The notes: generated from the letters alone by a model not told the origin. A DNA stretch of 42,123 nt from Actinomycetota bacterium (GCA_027306495.1 DAHUZQ010000156.1:1-42123), one strand, 5' to 3'; shown: positions 8,576-18,470, counted from the first letter of the stretch. Translations and numbers: made by a program.

Positions 8576-9934
8576 TCAATCACGCCGACGTTCCAGGCGC
8601 AGCCAGCTTAGGGCCCGCGGGGCCGATCCGTGTCCCGCTGCGGCAAGGGCGTCGGCCGCGCCCGGCTCCTGCCGGGCGAAAGCCATGAGCATGCCGAGTG
8701 TCACCATGGTCACCAGCAAAGATGACAGGCCGGAGGAGATGAGCGGCAGCGGGATCCCGGTGATGGGCAGCAGCCCGATCACCGCGCCGATGTTGACGAG
8801 CGCTTGGCCCACGATCCAGGCGACCGCTCCAGCGGCGGCCAGCCGGACGAAGGTGTCCTGCACCCGGCGGGCGATCCTGATGCCGGTGTAGGCGAGTACG
8901 CCGTACAGGAAGGCCACGCAGAGTGTGCCCACCAGCCCGAGTTCCTCGCCGAGGATAGCGAAGATGAAGTCGGTCGTGTCGTTGGGCACCCAACCCCATT
9001 TCGCCCGGCTGCCGCCGAGCCCGACCCCGAACCAGCCGCCCGACCCCAGCGCCCACTTGCCCTGGATGGACTGCTGGTTCGGGCCCACCGGGTTGGATGA
9101 GGGGTTGAGGAACAGCGCAAGCCGCTGGGATCGGTAGCCGGCCACCACGATCAGGATGAGCAGCACCAGGCCGATCATCGCCAGCATGCCGGCATACAGC
9201 CGCGCCGGGGTCCCGATCACCCACAGCAGCGCAAGGAAGATCAGCAGCAGGATGAACGTGGTGCCCAGGTCGTCGCCGAGCATCACCAGCATGGAGAGCA
9301 CGGCCACGCCGGGCAGCAGCGGGATGAGCAGGTGACGCCAGTCCTTGAGCTGGCCCAGCTTCTCCTTGCGGGCGAGCAGGTCTGCGCCCCAGAGCAGGAA
9401 GGTGAGCTTGGCCAGTTCGGAGGGCTGCAGCACGAGCCCGTGGAAGGCGATCTCACGGGCCACCCCGCCGGAGCTGTAGCCGATCCCGGGGACGTGGGTG
9501 AGCAGCAGCGCCAGCACCGTGAGGATGACCAGCGGGTAGACCATGCGCCGGAAGAACGCCGATGAGCGCCGGGATATCACCCACATGCAGGCGACGCCGA
9601 CCGCCACCCCGGCGGACTGGTGGAGGAACCCGGAGTACGGGGAGCCCCCCTGCGACAGCTGCTCCACCGAGGAGGTGGAAAGGACCATCAGCAGGCCCAG
9701 CGCGACCAGCAGGCTGGTGGTGCCGATGAGCAGATAGTACGAGGCCAGTGGCCGGGCGAGGGCGCTGCGCAGTCCGGTGGCCAGCCTGCGGGCGCCAGTC
9801 ACCGGGTAACGGGGGGTCCGGCCGGCGGCCGTGCCGCGCGTGCGGGTGCCGCTCCCCCGGGCCGCCGCGGGCCCTGCGCCGCCGGCCGCCTGCCGTGGAT
9901 CACTCGCGGCCACCGGCACGCTGGCTTGGTTCAT
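8576..9934 (-). CDS. ftsW: FtsW peptidoglycan polymerase (SEDS family)
   Basis: Encodes 452 residues from the ATG at 9934. About 60 N-terminal residues are disordered and basic. About ten membrane helices follow. Conserved SEDS motifs include HGLVLQPSELAKL, DLGTT, the loop GKWALGSGGWFGVGLGGS, FIFAILGEELG and GIPLPLISSGLSSL. FtsW polymerises lipid II at the septum together with its cognate class B PBP, here FtsI. A TTG at 9964 is an alternative start; neither start has a clear ribosome site. MurD, usually encoded immediately upstream, is absent. Confidence 0.95.
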   Translation of the reverse strand: MNQASVPVAASDPRQAAGGAGPAAARGSGTRTRGTAAGRTPRYPVTGARRLATGLRSALARPLASYYLLIGTTSLLVALGLLMVLSTSSVEQLSQGGSPYSGFLHQSAGVAVGVACMWVISRRSSAFFRRMVYPLVILTVLALLLTHVPGIGYSSGGVAREIAFHGLVLQPSELAKLTFLLWGADLLARKEKLGQLKDWRHLLIPLLPGVAVLSMLVMLGDDLGTTFILLLIFLALLWVIGTPARLYAGMLAMIGLVLLILIVVAGYRSQRLALFLNPSSNPVGPNQQSIQGKWALGSGGWFGVGLGGSRAKWGWVPNDTTDFIFAILGEELGLVGTLCVAFLYGVLAYTGIRIARRVQDTFVRLAAAGAVAWIVGQALVNIGAVIGLLPITGIPLPLISSGLSSLLVTMVTLGMLMAFARQEPGAADALAAAGHGSAPRALSWLRLERRRD

Positions 9935-10035
9935 ACCGCAAGTCTTAGGGCTGAGCCGGCTCAATCCCGTGACATCAGGCGCGTGTCGCGCACGAACCTG
10001 GCGTCATCCGATCGGGCCGATGGCGGCGGCCGCAG
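9935..10035. other. Short mraY-ftsW gap where murD is expected
   Basis: Only 101 bases separate the mraY stop from the ftsW start. In nearly all described dcw clusters an approximately 1.4 kb murD lies here. I see no MurD-like translation in any frame of the gap, and no insertion-element ends or repeats. The gap therefore looks like a clean loss or relocation, not a decayed copy. Confidence 0.75.
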
Positions 10036-11097
10036 TCAGGTCACCGCCCATTGCAGATAGAAGATGCACAGGCCGAGCGCCACGAACAGGCCGCAGATCA
10101 GCCAGAAGCGGATGACGATGGTGGTCTCCGCCCATCCCAGCCACTCGAAGTGGTGCTGCAGGGGCGCCATCCGGAACACCCGCCGCCCGGTCATCTTGAA
10201 CGATCCGACCTGAATGATCACCGAGAGGGCGATGATGACGAACAGGCCGCCCAGGATGCCCAGCAGCAACGCGGTCTTGGTGCACACCGCCAGGCCGGCC
10301 AGCACTCCCCCGAGCGCGAGCGACCCGGTGTCGCCCATGAAGATTCTGGCTGGCGGCGCGTTCCACCACAGGAAGCCGAAGCAGGCGCCGAGCACCGCCG
10401 CGGCCACGACCGCGAGATCGAGCGGGTCACGCACCGCATAGCAGTGGGGGGCCTCGAAAGTGGTGCAGTCGTTGCGCACCTGCCAGTTCCCGATCAGCAC
10501 GTACGCCGCCAGCACCAGGCATGCCGCTCCGGTCGCCAGCCCGTCGAGCCCATCGGTCAGGGTCACCGCGTTGGAGGTGCCCGCGATGAGGATGACGATC
10601 CACAGCAGGAACGGGACCAGTCCCAGCGTCGGCCCGAAGTCACGCAGGAAGGACAGGCGCGCGCTGGCCGGGGTGATGTCGTAGCCGTCGGCGAACTGCG
10701 GCTGGATCACCAGCAGGGCGAAGATGGCGCCGACGACGGCCTGCCCCGCCAGCTTCGCGCCACTGCGCAAGCCGAGACTGCGCTGCTTGTAGATCTTGAT
10801 GAAGTCGTCAATGAAGCCGACCACGCCAAGGCTCACCATGAGCCCCATCACCAGCAGCCCCGAGATGGAAGGCTGCTGGAGGGTGGCGAAGTTCCCGACG
10901 AAATAGCCGGTCACCGAGGCGATGACGATCACCGTCCCGCCCATGGTGGGCGTGCCCCGCTTGGTGGCGTGGCCAGCCGGGCCTTCCTCGCGGATCGCCT
11001 GCCCGTAACCGCGGCGCGTGAACACCCGGATCGCCAGTGGGGTGCCGAACAGGGCCAGGATCAGCGAGACCCCACCCGCGACAAGGATCGTCTTCAC
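10036..11097 (-). CDS. mraY: Phospho-MurNAc-pentapeptide transferase MraY (lipid I synthase)
   Basis: Encodes 353 residues with about ten membrane helices. Motifs: KRGTPTMGG (about 46-54), GFIDDFIKI with the catalytic Asp pair, [26 protein letters not shown] and APLQHHFEW. MraY transfers phospho-MurNAc-pentapeptide to undecaprenyl phosphate at the inner membrane. The GTG start at 11097 overlaps the murF stop as GTGA. Length is normal and no key motif is missing. Confidence 0.97.
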   Translation of the reverse strand: MKTILVAGGVSLILALFGTPLAIRVFTRRGYGQAIREEGPAGHATKRGTPTMGGTVIVIASVTGYFVGNFATLQQPSISGLLVMGLMVSLGVVGFIDDFIKIYKQRSLGLRSGAKLAGQAVVGAIFALLVIQPQFADGYDITPASARLSFLRDFGPTLGLVPFLLWIVILIAGTSNAVTLTDGLDGLATGAACLVLAAYVLIGNWQVRNDCTTFEAPHCYAVRDPLDLAVVAAAVLGACFGFLWWNAPPARIFMGDTGSLALGGVLAGLAVCTKTALLLGILGGLFVIIALSVIIQVGSFKMTGRRVFRMAPLQHHFEWLGWAETTIVIRFWLICGLFVALGLCIFYLQWAVT

Positions 11098-12482
11098 TGC
11101 CCGGCCTCTCCCGTCAGCGCGAGCGCGACCCGCTCAAGCCCGGCCGACCGCGATGCCTTCACCAGCACCACGTCGCCGGGTTCGAGCCGCTCGCGCAGCG
11201 CCGCCAGCGCCCCGGGCACATCGGGAACCGGCAATGGCTCGCCCCGCCAGCCAGCCTCGCGGGCAGCACCGGCCAGCACGGCGGCGGCTTCCTCCCCGAC
11301 CACGACCAGCCCGGCGACTCCGGCCCGGGCGGCCAGCCTGCCCACCTCCTCATGGTGATGACGGGACTCGCCGCCGAGTTCGTGCATCGGGCCCAGCACC
11401 GCGAATGACCGCCGCCCCCGGGCCATCACCGCCAGCGCGGAGATGGCCGCCGCCATCGCCTCGGGGTTGGCGTTGTAGGCGTCGTTGATCACCGTCACTC
11501 CGTCCGGCCGGTCCCGCACGTCCATCCGCCATTTGCTGCGCGGCAGGGCAGCCGACAGGCCCGCCGCGGCCCGGCCCACGTCCATGCCCAGTTCGCGGGC
11601 CAGTGCCGCCGCCGCCAAGGCGTTACTGACGTTGTGTTCCCCCACCAGCCGCAGCCGCACCCGGGCGCTTCCCTCCGGGAACGCCAGCGTGAACGAGGGC
11701 CGGCCCATCTCATCGAGGCGGACATCCAGCGCGCGGACCTGGGCCGCTCCGGCCCGGCCGAACGTCACCACCCGCGCGCTTGTCACCGCCGCCATCGCCA
11801 GGACCCGCGGATCATCGGCGTTGAGCAGGGCGACACCGCCGGGCGGCAGCGCGTGCGGCAGCTCCGCCTTGGCACGGGCGACCTGATCCACGCCGCCGAA
11901 CTCGCCGGCATGTGCGTGGCCCACACACAGCACGGCGCCGATGGCCGGCGGCGCGACCTCGCACAGTCGCGCGATATGCCCGGGTCCGCGTGCCGACAGT
12001 TCCAGCACCAGGTAACGGGTGGCGCTGTCGGCCCGCAGCACGGTCAGCGGATGCCCGATCTCGTTGTTGAACGACTCCGGGGGCGCGACGGTGGGCCCGA
12101 GATCCTCGGCCAGCTGCGCCGTCAGGTCCTTGGTGGTGGTCTTGCCGGACGACCCGGTGATGCCGGCGATGACCAGGCCCGGCAAGCGGTCCACGACCGC
12201 CCTGGCGAGCGCGGCCATCGCGGCGGGCACATCGCCAACGACCAGCGCGGGCACTCCCACGGGTCGGCTTGCCAGCACTGCCACGGCACCGGCCGCCATC
12301 GCCGCGTCCGCGAACAGGTGGCCGTCCGCCCGCTCCCCCGCCAGCGCGCAGAACAGCGCGCCGGGGGTGACGTGGCGGGAGTCGATGACCACCGGGCCGG
12401 TCACCCGCGCGGCAGGGTCACACACCTGGTCGAGCTCCGCACCCGTGATGCCGGCGATGGCCGCCAGCGGCAGTGGTATCAC
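11094..12482 (-). CDS. murF: UDP-MurNAc-tripeptide-D-Ala-D-Ala ligase MurF
   Basis: Encodes 462 residues. [21 protein letters not shown] marks the N-terminal domain; [12 protein letters not shown] (about 108-119) is the ATP loop; [20 protein letters not shown] and [12 protein letters not shown] are MurF hallmarks. It adds D-Ala-D-Ala to the tripeptide in the cytosol. A GTG start at 12482 overlaps the murE stop (GTGA), and the murF stop overlaps mraY in the same way, so murE-murF-mraY are probably translated together. Confidence 0.97.
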   Translation of the reverse strand: MIPLPLAAIAGITGAELDQVCDPAARVTGPVVIDSRHVTPGALFCALAGERADGHLFADAAMAAGAVAVLASRPVGVPALVVGDVPAAMAALARAVVDRLPGLVIAGITGSSGKTTTKDLTAQLAEDLGPTVAPPESFNNEIGHPLTVLRADSATRYLVLELSARGPGHIARLCEVAPPAIGAVLCVGHAHAGEFGGVDQVARAKAELPHALPPGGVALLNADDPRVLAMAAVTSARVVTFGRAGAAQVRALDVRLDEMGRPSFTLAFPEGSARVRLRLVGEHNVSNALAAAALARELGMDVGRAAAGLSAALPRSKWRMDVRDRPDGVTVINDAYNANPEAMAAAISALAVMARGRRSFAVLGPMHELGGESRHHHEEVGRLAARAGVAGLVVVGEEAAAVLAGAAREAGWRGEPLPVPDVPGALAALRERLEPGDVVLVKASRSAGLERVALALTGEAGQ

Positions 12483-14113
12483 GGCTGCGCCTCCCAGCGG
12501 GCGCGATCTCCCTGATCGCGCTCACCCGCGGCCCGACTCCCATCACCGGGCGCCAGCCGGTCGGGGGCGCTGTCCCCGGGCTGGTGGCGGCGGATGGCGG
12601 CCCGGGCCACCTCCCGGTCGTCGAAAGGCACCACGGCACCGCCGACGTACTGGCCGGTTTCATGCCCTTTGCCCGCTATCACGACGACGTCTCCCTTGCC
12701 GGCCATGGCCACCGCCAGATCGATCGCGGCCGCCCGGTCCGGCTCGACGATGACCCGCGCCCGCTCCTGCTGGCCGACCGAGATCGCCCCGCCCAGCATC
12801 TCGCCAAGTATCGCCAGCGGATCCTCCGACCTTGGGTTGTCGCTGGTGAGAATGGCGAGGTCGGCAAGTCGCGCGGCGGCGGCCCCCATCAGTGGCCGTT
12901 TGGCCCTGTCGCGGTCGCCACCACAGCCCAGCACGATGGACAGACAGCCGCTGGTGACCGGGCGCAGCGCCGTCAGGACGGCTTCGACCGCACCCGGTTT
13001 GTGAGAGTAGTCCACCAGCACCGTGAAATCCTGGCCCGCTTCCACTCGCTCCAGCCGGCCGGGCACCCCCGGGCAGGCGGCGACGCCCGCGACCGCGGTG
13101 CCGAGGTGGACACCCGCCTCCACCAGTGCCACGACCGCGGCCAGGCCGTTCGCCACGTTGTAGGCGCCCGGCAGGACAAGGGATGCGTCGGCCTCCACCC
13201 CGCCCGGGCCGACGATCCGGAACGCGCTGCCATCAGACCCCGAGCGCACGTCGGCCGCCCGCCAGTCCGCCGACGGGTCGCCCGCCGCCGAGTAGGTGGT
13301 GATGGGTATCCGCGCCTGCGCAGATAGGCGGCGGCCATAGGCGTCGTCGATGTTCACCACCCCGACCCGCGCGAATTCCGGCGTGAACAGCGCGGCCTTG
13401 GCAGTGAAGTACTCCTCCATGGATGCGTGGAAGTCCAGGTGGTCCTGCGACAGGTTGGTGAAGACAGCGACGTCGAAGGCGGAGCCGGCGACCCGTCCCT
13501 GGGCCAGCGCGTGGCTGGACACCTCCATCGCGGCGGCCGTCACACCGTGCTCGGCCATCACCGCGAACAGCGCCTGCAACTGCGGTGCCTCGGGAGTGGT
13601 CATACTGCTCGGCACCGTCTGTCCCGCGATCCTCGTCTCCACCCCGCCCGAAACGCCGGTGGTGTGCCCGGCGCGGCGCAGGCCGGATTCGAGCAGGTAG
13701 GTGGTGGTGGTCTTGCCGCTGGTGCCCGTCACTCCGATCAGCAGCAGCCCGGCCGTGGGGTACCCGTACACCCAGGCGGCAACTTCGCCCAGCCGCGCCC
13801 GGGCGTCGCCGACCACGAACACCGGCAGCCCGCACTCCCGGGCCAGGTCCCGCCCCGCCCGGTCGGTCAGCACGGCGACCGCCCCCGCGGCCGCCGCGGG
13901 CACGCAGAACTCGGCGCCATGGTGCTCGCGGCCGGGCAGCGCCGCGTACAGGTCGCCTGGCATGAGAACGCGTGAGTCGTTCGCGATCCCCGTGACCAGC
14001 GGGCCAGCCAGCGGGCCGAACGGGTCGCCGGCCCCGGGCGCCGCGCCTAGCAAGCTGACCAGGCCGGCCAGTGGCCGGCCTGGGACGTGATGGGGACGCG
14101 GTTGCGCGGACAC
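12479..14113 (-). CDS. murE: UDP-MurNAc-dipeptide:meso-diaminopimelate ligase MurE
   Basis: Encodes 544 residues. The ATP loop GVTGTSGKTTT lies at 127-137, and FTAKAALF carries the Lys (K239) that is carboxylated in the family. DNPR at 425-428 is the motif of enzymes that add meso-diaminopimelate, so the peptidoglycan is predicted to contain meso-DAP. About 45 C-terminal residues beyond the domain are charged and look disordered. The GTG start at 14113 lies 19 bases after ftsI and has no clear ribosome site, so translation may depend on ftsI. Confidence 0.97.
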   Translation of the reverse strand: MSAQPRPHHVPGRPLAGLVSLLGAAPGAGDPFGPLAGPLVTGIANDSRVLMPGDLYAALPGREHHGAEFCVPAAAAGAVAVLTDRAGRDLARECGLPVFVVGDARARLGEVAAWVYGYPTAGLLLIGVTGTSGKTTTTYLLESGLRRAGHTTGVSGGVETRIAGQTVPSSMTTPEAPQLQALFAVMAEHGVTAAAMEVSSHALAQGRVAGSAFDVAVFTNLSQDHLDFHASMEEYFTAKAALFTPEFARVGVVNIDDAYGRRLSAQARIPITTYSAAGDPSADWRAADVRSGSDGSAFRIVGPGGVEADASLVLPGAYNVANGLAAVVALVEAGVHLGTAVAGVAACPGVPGRLERVEAGQDFTVLVDYSHKPGAVEAVLTALRPVTSGCLSIVLGCGGDRDRAKRPLMGAAAARLADLAILTSDNPRSEDPLAILGEMLGGAISVGQQERARVIVEPDRAAAIDLAVAMAGKGDVVVIAGKGHETGQYVGGAVVPFDDREVARAAIRRHQPGDSAPDRLAPGDGSRAAGERDQGDRARWEAQP

Positions 14114-14132
14114 GGGCGAAGGCTACCGCTGA

Positions 14133-16196
14133 TCACGGCACCGTGAGTGGCACGATGGGGCGCTTGCCGCCGTCCGGCGGAATCTTCAACGTCTGCAACG
14201 CGAAGCGCATGACCTGATAGAAAACGGGCCCCGCCACGGCGTTGCCGTAATAGCCGCCGCGGGTCGGGTTCTGGATGTTGACCGCGACCACCACCTGCGG
14301 GTCGCTGGCCGGTGCCATGCCAATGTAACTCGATCCGTAGACGCACTGGCAGGCACCCTCCTGGGCGGTCCCGGTCTTGGAAGCGACCGAGTAGCCGGGG
14401 ATCTCGCCCCACGGCTGCGCCGCTAGAGTCGCGTCGAGGTAGGGCACCTGCTGGAGCATCCGGATGATCGAGCGTGCCGTGGCCGGCTGGATGACGCGCT
14501 GGCGATGGGGGGCGGGAGCGGGATGGAAGTGCCCGCCGGGCCCGGTCGTCCCCGCCACGATGGACGGGCTGACCCGCACCCCACCGTTCGCGATCGTCGC
14601 GTACACGCTCGCCATCTGCACGGCGTTGACGGAAAGCCCCTGGCCGAACGCCTGCACATCCCGCTCGGTGCGCCATTTTCCGGCTGGCCAGACGGTTCCG
14701 CTGGTCGCGTCCGGCAGCGGCAGGCCGGTCGGCTGGCCAAGCCCGAAATTCATCAGGTAGTCATGCTGGAGTTGCGGGCTGATGGTGTGCGCGACCTGCA
14801 CCATGCCGACATTGCTGGAATGAGCCAGGATCCCGGCGAGGGTGAGCCGCTCGACGGGATGGTAGTCGGCGTCGTGGAAGGTGAAGCCGTCCATGGTGAG
14901 CTGGTACGGCACCGTGTACGGGCTGAGCGGCGTCTGGCCGCCATGTTCGAGCGCGGCCGCCACGGTGATGACCTTCGCGGTGCTGCCCGGCGGGAACTCG
15001 TCGGCGACCGGCACGTCCACGGTGGAGGCCAGGCTGGTGACGTGCGAGGGATCGAAGTTGGGCGCCTGGGCGAGTGCGAGGATCCGCCCCGTGGCGGGCT
15101 GTATCACCACGACGCTGCAGTTGGACGCCTTGAACGTGCGGATGTCCGCGGCGCAGGCCTGCTGTGCCTTCCATTGCAGGGCGGACAGGATGGTGAGCCG
15201 GACGTTTCCGCCGGGGATCACGGGCCGGACCCGGTCCATCGCCAGCGGGATCGGCTGGCCGGTGGCGCCCGTCTCGACGTGCTGGACACCGTCACGGCCG
15301 GCCAGCAACCGGTTGAAAGACTCCTCGATTCCCGCTTCGCCGACCATGTCTCCGGCACCGTTGACATCGGTGAACCCGACCAGGTTGGAGGCCAGGTCGC
15401 CGTTGGGGTAGGCACGGGTGTAGGCCGGCTGGAGGTAGATGCCGCCGACGTTCAGGTGGTTCATCAGGTCGGCGATGCGCGTGCCGGTGGTGGCGGGCAC
15501 CCCGGAGGCCAGCAGCACATATTGCGGATCGGTCGGGTGATTCAGCATGTGGTCGATGGTGGCCGCGCTCATGTGCAGCGGGCCCGCCAGGGCGGAGGCC
15601 ACCTGCTGGCGCAGTGCCACCGTGGCAGCTCTGGTCGTCCCCTCGATCTGCGGCGGGTCCGCGGTCACCGTGTCGGTCTGGATGGTCATCGCCAGGACTG
15701 TTCCATCGGCCGTGGTGATCTCCCCGCGCTGGGCGGGGATCCGTATCCGCTGGATCCACAACCGCTGCGCATCAGCGCGGTAACTGGCCCAGTCGAGACC
15801 CTGCATCTGCACGAGCCTCACCGCGACCAGTGACAGAGCGAACCCCACACACAGCATGCCAAGCCGCAGGCGCCGGTACGGGTTGCTGCGGCTCAGCCCC
15901 GCGCGCCGGGCTGCGCCCGCCATCCCCGCCCGCGCCGAGCCACCGAACCTGCCCGACCGCGTGGCGGTGCGGTGGCCCGGCGGGATGCCACCGGGCGGGA
16001 TGCCACCGGGCGGGATGCCACCGGGCGGGATGCCACCGGGCGGGATGCCACCGGGCGACCGGTCCCACTGACGCGGCCCCGGGCCGGCGTCGCGGGCACG
16101 TCCGCCGCCCGGCCCGCGCGGGCCGCGTGGGGCCGGCGGCCGGCTGGTCGGCTTAGGGCGGCCCCGGCTGTCCCGGGGACCGCGCCCGTCCCTCAC
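14133..16196 (-). CDS. ftsI: Division-specific class B penicillin-binding protein FtsI (PBP3)
   Basis: Encodes 687 residues. A 110-residue basic, Pro/Gly-rich cytoplasmic tail contains five GGIPP units (about 48-74). A membrane helix (about 111-130), the PBP dimerisation domain and the transpeptidase domain follow. Catalytic motifs are STAK with Ser405, SSN at 460-462 and KTGT at 607-610. No PASTA domains are visible. FtsI crosslinks septal peptidoglycan with FtsW. The GTG start at 16196 overlaps the ftsL stop (GTGA). The PPG-rich tail is longer than usual and is made by a DNA tandem repeat. Confidence 0.96.
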   Translation of the reverse strand: MRDGRGPRDSRGRPKPTSRPPAPRGPRGPGGGRARDAGPGPRQWDRSPGGIPPGGIPPGGIPPGGIPPGGIPPGHRTATRSGRFGGSARAGMAGAARRAGLSRSNPYRRLRLGMLCVGFALSLVAVRLVQMQGLDWASYRADAQRLWIQRIRIPAQRGEITTADGTVLAMTIQTDTVTADPPQIEGTTRAATVALRQQVASALAGPLHMSAATIDHMLNHPTDPQYVLLASGVPATTGTRIADLMNHLNVGGIYLQPAYTRAYPNGDLASNLVGFTDVNGAGDMVGEAGIEESFNRLLAGRDGVQHVETGATGQPIPLAMDRVRPVIPGGNVRLTILSALQWKAQQACAADIRTFKASNCSVVVIQPATGRILALAQAPNFDPSHVTSLASTVDVPVADEFPPGSTAKVITVAAALEHGGQTPLSPYTVPYQLTMDGFTFHDADYHPVERLTLAGILAHSSNVGMVQVAHTISPQLQHDYLMNFGLGQPTGLPLPDATSGTVWPAGKWRTERDVQAFGQGLSVNAVQMASVYATIANGGVRVSPSIVAGTTGPGGHFHPAPAPHRQRVIQPATARSIIRMLQQVPYLDATLAAQPWGEIPGYSVASKTGTAQEGACQCVYGSSYIGMAPASDPQVVVAVNIQNPTRGGYYGNAVAGPVFYQVMRFALQTLKIPPDGGKRPIVPLTVP
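15976..16050. repeat. Five tandem 15-bp repeats inside ftsI
   Basis: Five head-to-tail copies of CCGGGCGGGATGCCA; the first copy starts CCCGGC and the others are identical. Each encodes GGIPP on the minus strand, so copy-number change keeps the frame. It lies in the cytoplasmic tail of FtsI. Near-perfect identity suggests recent expansion by slippage. Confidence 0.95.
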
Positions 16197-16795
16197 GGCG
16201 TGTACCCCGGCACGGTGGGAATGCCGGGATTCTGGGCCGGCTCACTCTTGATCCGGCCGTCGCGCAGGTCCACGAAGTGCAGCAGGCCCGGGGAGACCAT
16301 GCCCAGTTTGGCGGCCTTGGCGGCAAGTGCAGCGGGGGACTCCTCGTAGTCGATCTGCGCGCTCAGCTGCTGCTCCTGCTGGGTCAGGCTGATGTTGGCC
16401 TGCTGCAGATTGGTTATCTGGTAGGCGCCGGTGGCCAGGATCGTGTTGATCAGCAGCAGCGACAGCAGGCCACCGCCGAGCAGCCCCACCACCAGCATGA
16501 TGAAGGTGGTGCGGGGAATAGGTGCGGCAGCGCTGCCTGGTGAGGCAGCGGGACGGGGCGAGGGACTGCGCCGCCCCAGCCCGCCGCCGGGACGGGGACC
16601 AGCGCCCGGCCGGGCCGAGGGGCGTCGGGGACCTGGCTGAACCCGCGGGGCAGCCCGGCGGGAAGCGGTCCGCTCGCCCGGGGCGGCGCGCCGCCGCTCG
16701 CTCCCGCCCGTCCCCGCGCCTTGCCGCTCGCCGGCGCCCGCACCGGGGCGGCGGCGCACCGCCGGCCTGGGTTCGGTGATCACCGGGCCGCTCAC
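16193..16795 (-). CDS. ftsL: FtsL-like septum protein
   Basis: Encodes about 200 residues from the GTG at 16795. A long Arg/Pro/Gly/Ala-rich cytoplasmic tail (about 1-95) precedes a membrane helix (about 97-118). A short extracellular coiled coil follows (ITNLQQANISLTQQEQQLSAQ) with the tail region KAAKLGMVSPG. This layout and the place between rsmH and ftsI identify the divisome scaffold FtsL, which pairs with FtsB-type proteins and activates FtsWI. The start was chosen because GAGGA lies about 10 bases upstream and it follows the rsmH stop by 31 bases; the frame stays open to 16921 inside rsmH. Exact start uncertain. Confidence 0.85.
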   Translation of the reverse strand: MSGPVITEPRPAVRRRPGAGAGERQGAGTGGSERRRAAPGERTASRRAAPRVQPGPRRPSARPGAGPRPGGGLGRRSPSPRPAASPGSAAAPIPRTTFIMLVVGLLGGGLLSLLLINTILATGAYQITNLQQANISLTQQEQQLSAQIDYEESPAALAAKAAKLGMVSPGLLHFVDLRDGRIKSEPAQNPGIPTVPGYTP

Positions 16796-16826
16796 GATTG
16801 CGCCATCCTCGGCCGCCGTTGACCGC

Positions 16827-17786
16827 TCATGCCGCCTCCCCGAGCCGTTCCGCGGCCCGCAGGCGGACCGAGGCAGCCCGCGGATTCGCCGCGACCTCCG
16901 CCGGCGACGGCCGTTCCGCACCCCGCGTCAGCAGAGCGAACCGCGGCCGCGCCGCCGGCAATGGGACCGGCAGCCTGGCGGGCGTGGTGTCGGTGACCCG
17001 GGCCGCCAGCGCTCGCTTGACCGTCCTGTCCTCCAGTGAGTGGTAGGCGAGCACCGCGATCCGGCCGCCCTCGGCGAGTGAATCCAGGGCGGCGGGCAGC
17101 CCGCGGGCCAGGACCGCGAGTTCGTCGTTGACCTCGATGCGCAGAGCCTGGAACGTGCGCTTGGCCGGGTTGCCACCTCGGCGGCGGGCCGGCGCCGGGA
17201 TCGATTCCGAGATGATCGCGCTGAGCTGGGCCGTCGAGGTCAGCGGAGCACGTGACCGGGCACGGACGACGGCTTCGGCGATGCGGCGGGCGAACCGCTC
17301 CTCCCCGTAGTCGCGCAGCACCTTCGCGAGCCGGGTCGCGGGATAGGTGTTCAGCACTTCAGCGGCTGTCAGCGGGTTACTCCGGTCCATCCGCATGTCG
17401 AGCGGGGCGTCATAGGAGTAGGCGAAACCGCGGCCGGGCTCGTCGAGTTGTGGCGAGGACACGCCGAGATCGAACAGGACACCCTGGACCGGGCCGACTC
17501 CCTCTCTCGCCAGCACTTCAGCGATCTGGTCGTAGACGGCATGGACGAGGCGGACACGGCCCGCGTATGGCGTCAGCAGGCGGCCCGAAACGGCGATCGC
17601 GTCGGAGTCGGCGTCGATCCCGATCAGCATCAGCCCCGGATGCGCGTCCAGCAGTGCCATGGCGTGCCCGGCGCGCCCGAGCGTGGCGTCCACCAGCACG
17701 GAATCAGGCGCAGCCAGCGCTGGCCCGAGCAGCGCGAGAACACGCTCGACCATGACCGGGACGTGGCCGGCCCATGGTTCGCTCAT
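16827..17786 (-). CDS. rsmH: 16S rRNA m4C1402 methyltransferase RsmH (MraW)
   Basis: Encodes 319 residues. HVPVMVERVLALL opens the protein; VDATLGRAGHAMALL is the SAM-binding motif; GVLFDLGVSSPQLD, RGFAYSYDAPLDMRMD, KRTFQALRIEVNDEL and LAYHSLEDRTVKRA are RsmH hallmarks. It N4-methylates C1402 of 16S rRNA near the ribosomal P site. The ATG at 17786 was chosen: it has AGAGGGGGG before it and gives the family start MSEPWAGHVPVM. The 202-base spacer to mraZ holds no gene, only a pair of CGGCACCG direct repeats. Confidence 0.97.
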   Translation of the reverse strand: MSEPWAGHVPVMVERVLALLGPALAAPDSVLVDATLGRAGHAMALLDAHPGLMLIGIDADSDAIAVSGRLLTPYAGRVRLVHAVYDQIAEVLAREGVGPVQGVLFDLGVSSPQLDEPGRGFAYSYDAPLDMRMDRSNPLTAAEVLNTYPATRLAKVLRDYGEERFARRIAEAVVRARSRAPLTSTAQLSAIISESIPAPARRRGGNPAKRTFQALRIEVNDELAVLARGLPAALDSLAEGGRIAVLAYHSLEDRTVKRALAARVTDTTPARLPVPLPAARPRFALLTRGAERPSPAEVAANPRAASVRLRAAERLGEAA

Positions 17787-17988
17787 CGAACCCCCCTCTC
17801 GTGTGCCGCGCACCGGGCCGGGTCAGCAGTCGCGGTGCGCTAAGCGTGCGATGTGCCCGGCAGGCCCCACCCGCGCGGGTCAGGGGCGCTGGCATCGCCT
17901 GGCGCCGGGGAAGTGACGCCAGCCGATGCGATCGCCCCAGCGTGAGTGGGACCCTGCCGAGCACAGCGGCACCGGTGTACGGCACCGC

Positions 17989-18420
17989 TCACAGCACTCC
18001 GGGTAGCACCTCCTCCGACGCTGCCGAGAACGCGTCCTCCTGATCCGACAGGTAGGACTCCCATGCCTGCTCATCCCAGATCTCCAGCCGGGTGTTCGCG
18101 CCGATGACGACGCAATCGCGCTGGAGTGCCGCGTACTGGCGCAGGGCCGGCGGGATGGTGACCCTGCCCTGCTTGTCGGGCACGTCGTCGGAGGCGCTCG
18201 CGAAGAACACGCGGCTGTAGTCGCGGACCGCCTTGGCTGTGACCGGGGCGGCCCGCAACGCCTGTGTGATGCGCTCGAACTCCGCAGCCGGGAAGACGTA
18301 CAGGCACCGCTCCTGGCCCTTGGTGATCACCACACCTCCAGCAAGGTCTTCGCGGTACTTGGCGGGCAGAAAGAGCCGGCCTTTGTCGTCGAGTCGTGGC
18401 GAATGAGTGCCCAGAAACAC
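17989..18420 (-). CDS. mraZ: MraZ transcriptional regulator
   Basis: Encodes 143 residues. Two SpoVT/AbrB-like repeats are visible: [22 protein letters not shown] near the start and [23 protein letters not shown] in the second half; both carry the D-x(n)-GR-x-x-P signature. MraZ forms rings that bind direct repeats upstream of its own gene and usually represses the dcw operon. The GTG at 18420 was chosen since it gives [14 protein letters not shown] and sits 9 bases after GGAGG; another GTG at 18426 is too close to that site. The matching operator is upstream. Confidence 0.96.
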   Translation of the reverse strand: MFLGTHSPRLDDKGRLFLPAKYREDLAGGVVITKGQERCLYVFPAAEFERITQALRAAPVTAKAVRDYSRVFFASASDDVPDKQGRVTIPPALRQYAALQRDCVVIGANTRLEIWDEQAWESYLSDQEDAFSAASEEVLPGVL

Positions 18421-18470
18421 CGGCACTCACCTCCACCCCGCGTCACGGCGCCCCCGGCCTGCGGCTTCCT

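Noticed and set aside
9935-10035. A decayed murD remnant
   Set aside because: Translations of all frames of the gap show no Mur ligase motif.
15976-16050. CRISPR-like array
   Set aside because: Contiguous 15-bp tandem units without spacers, in frame within ftsI; no cas genes.
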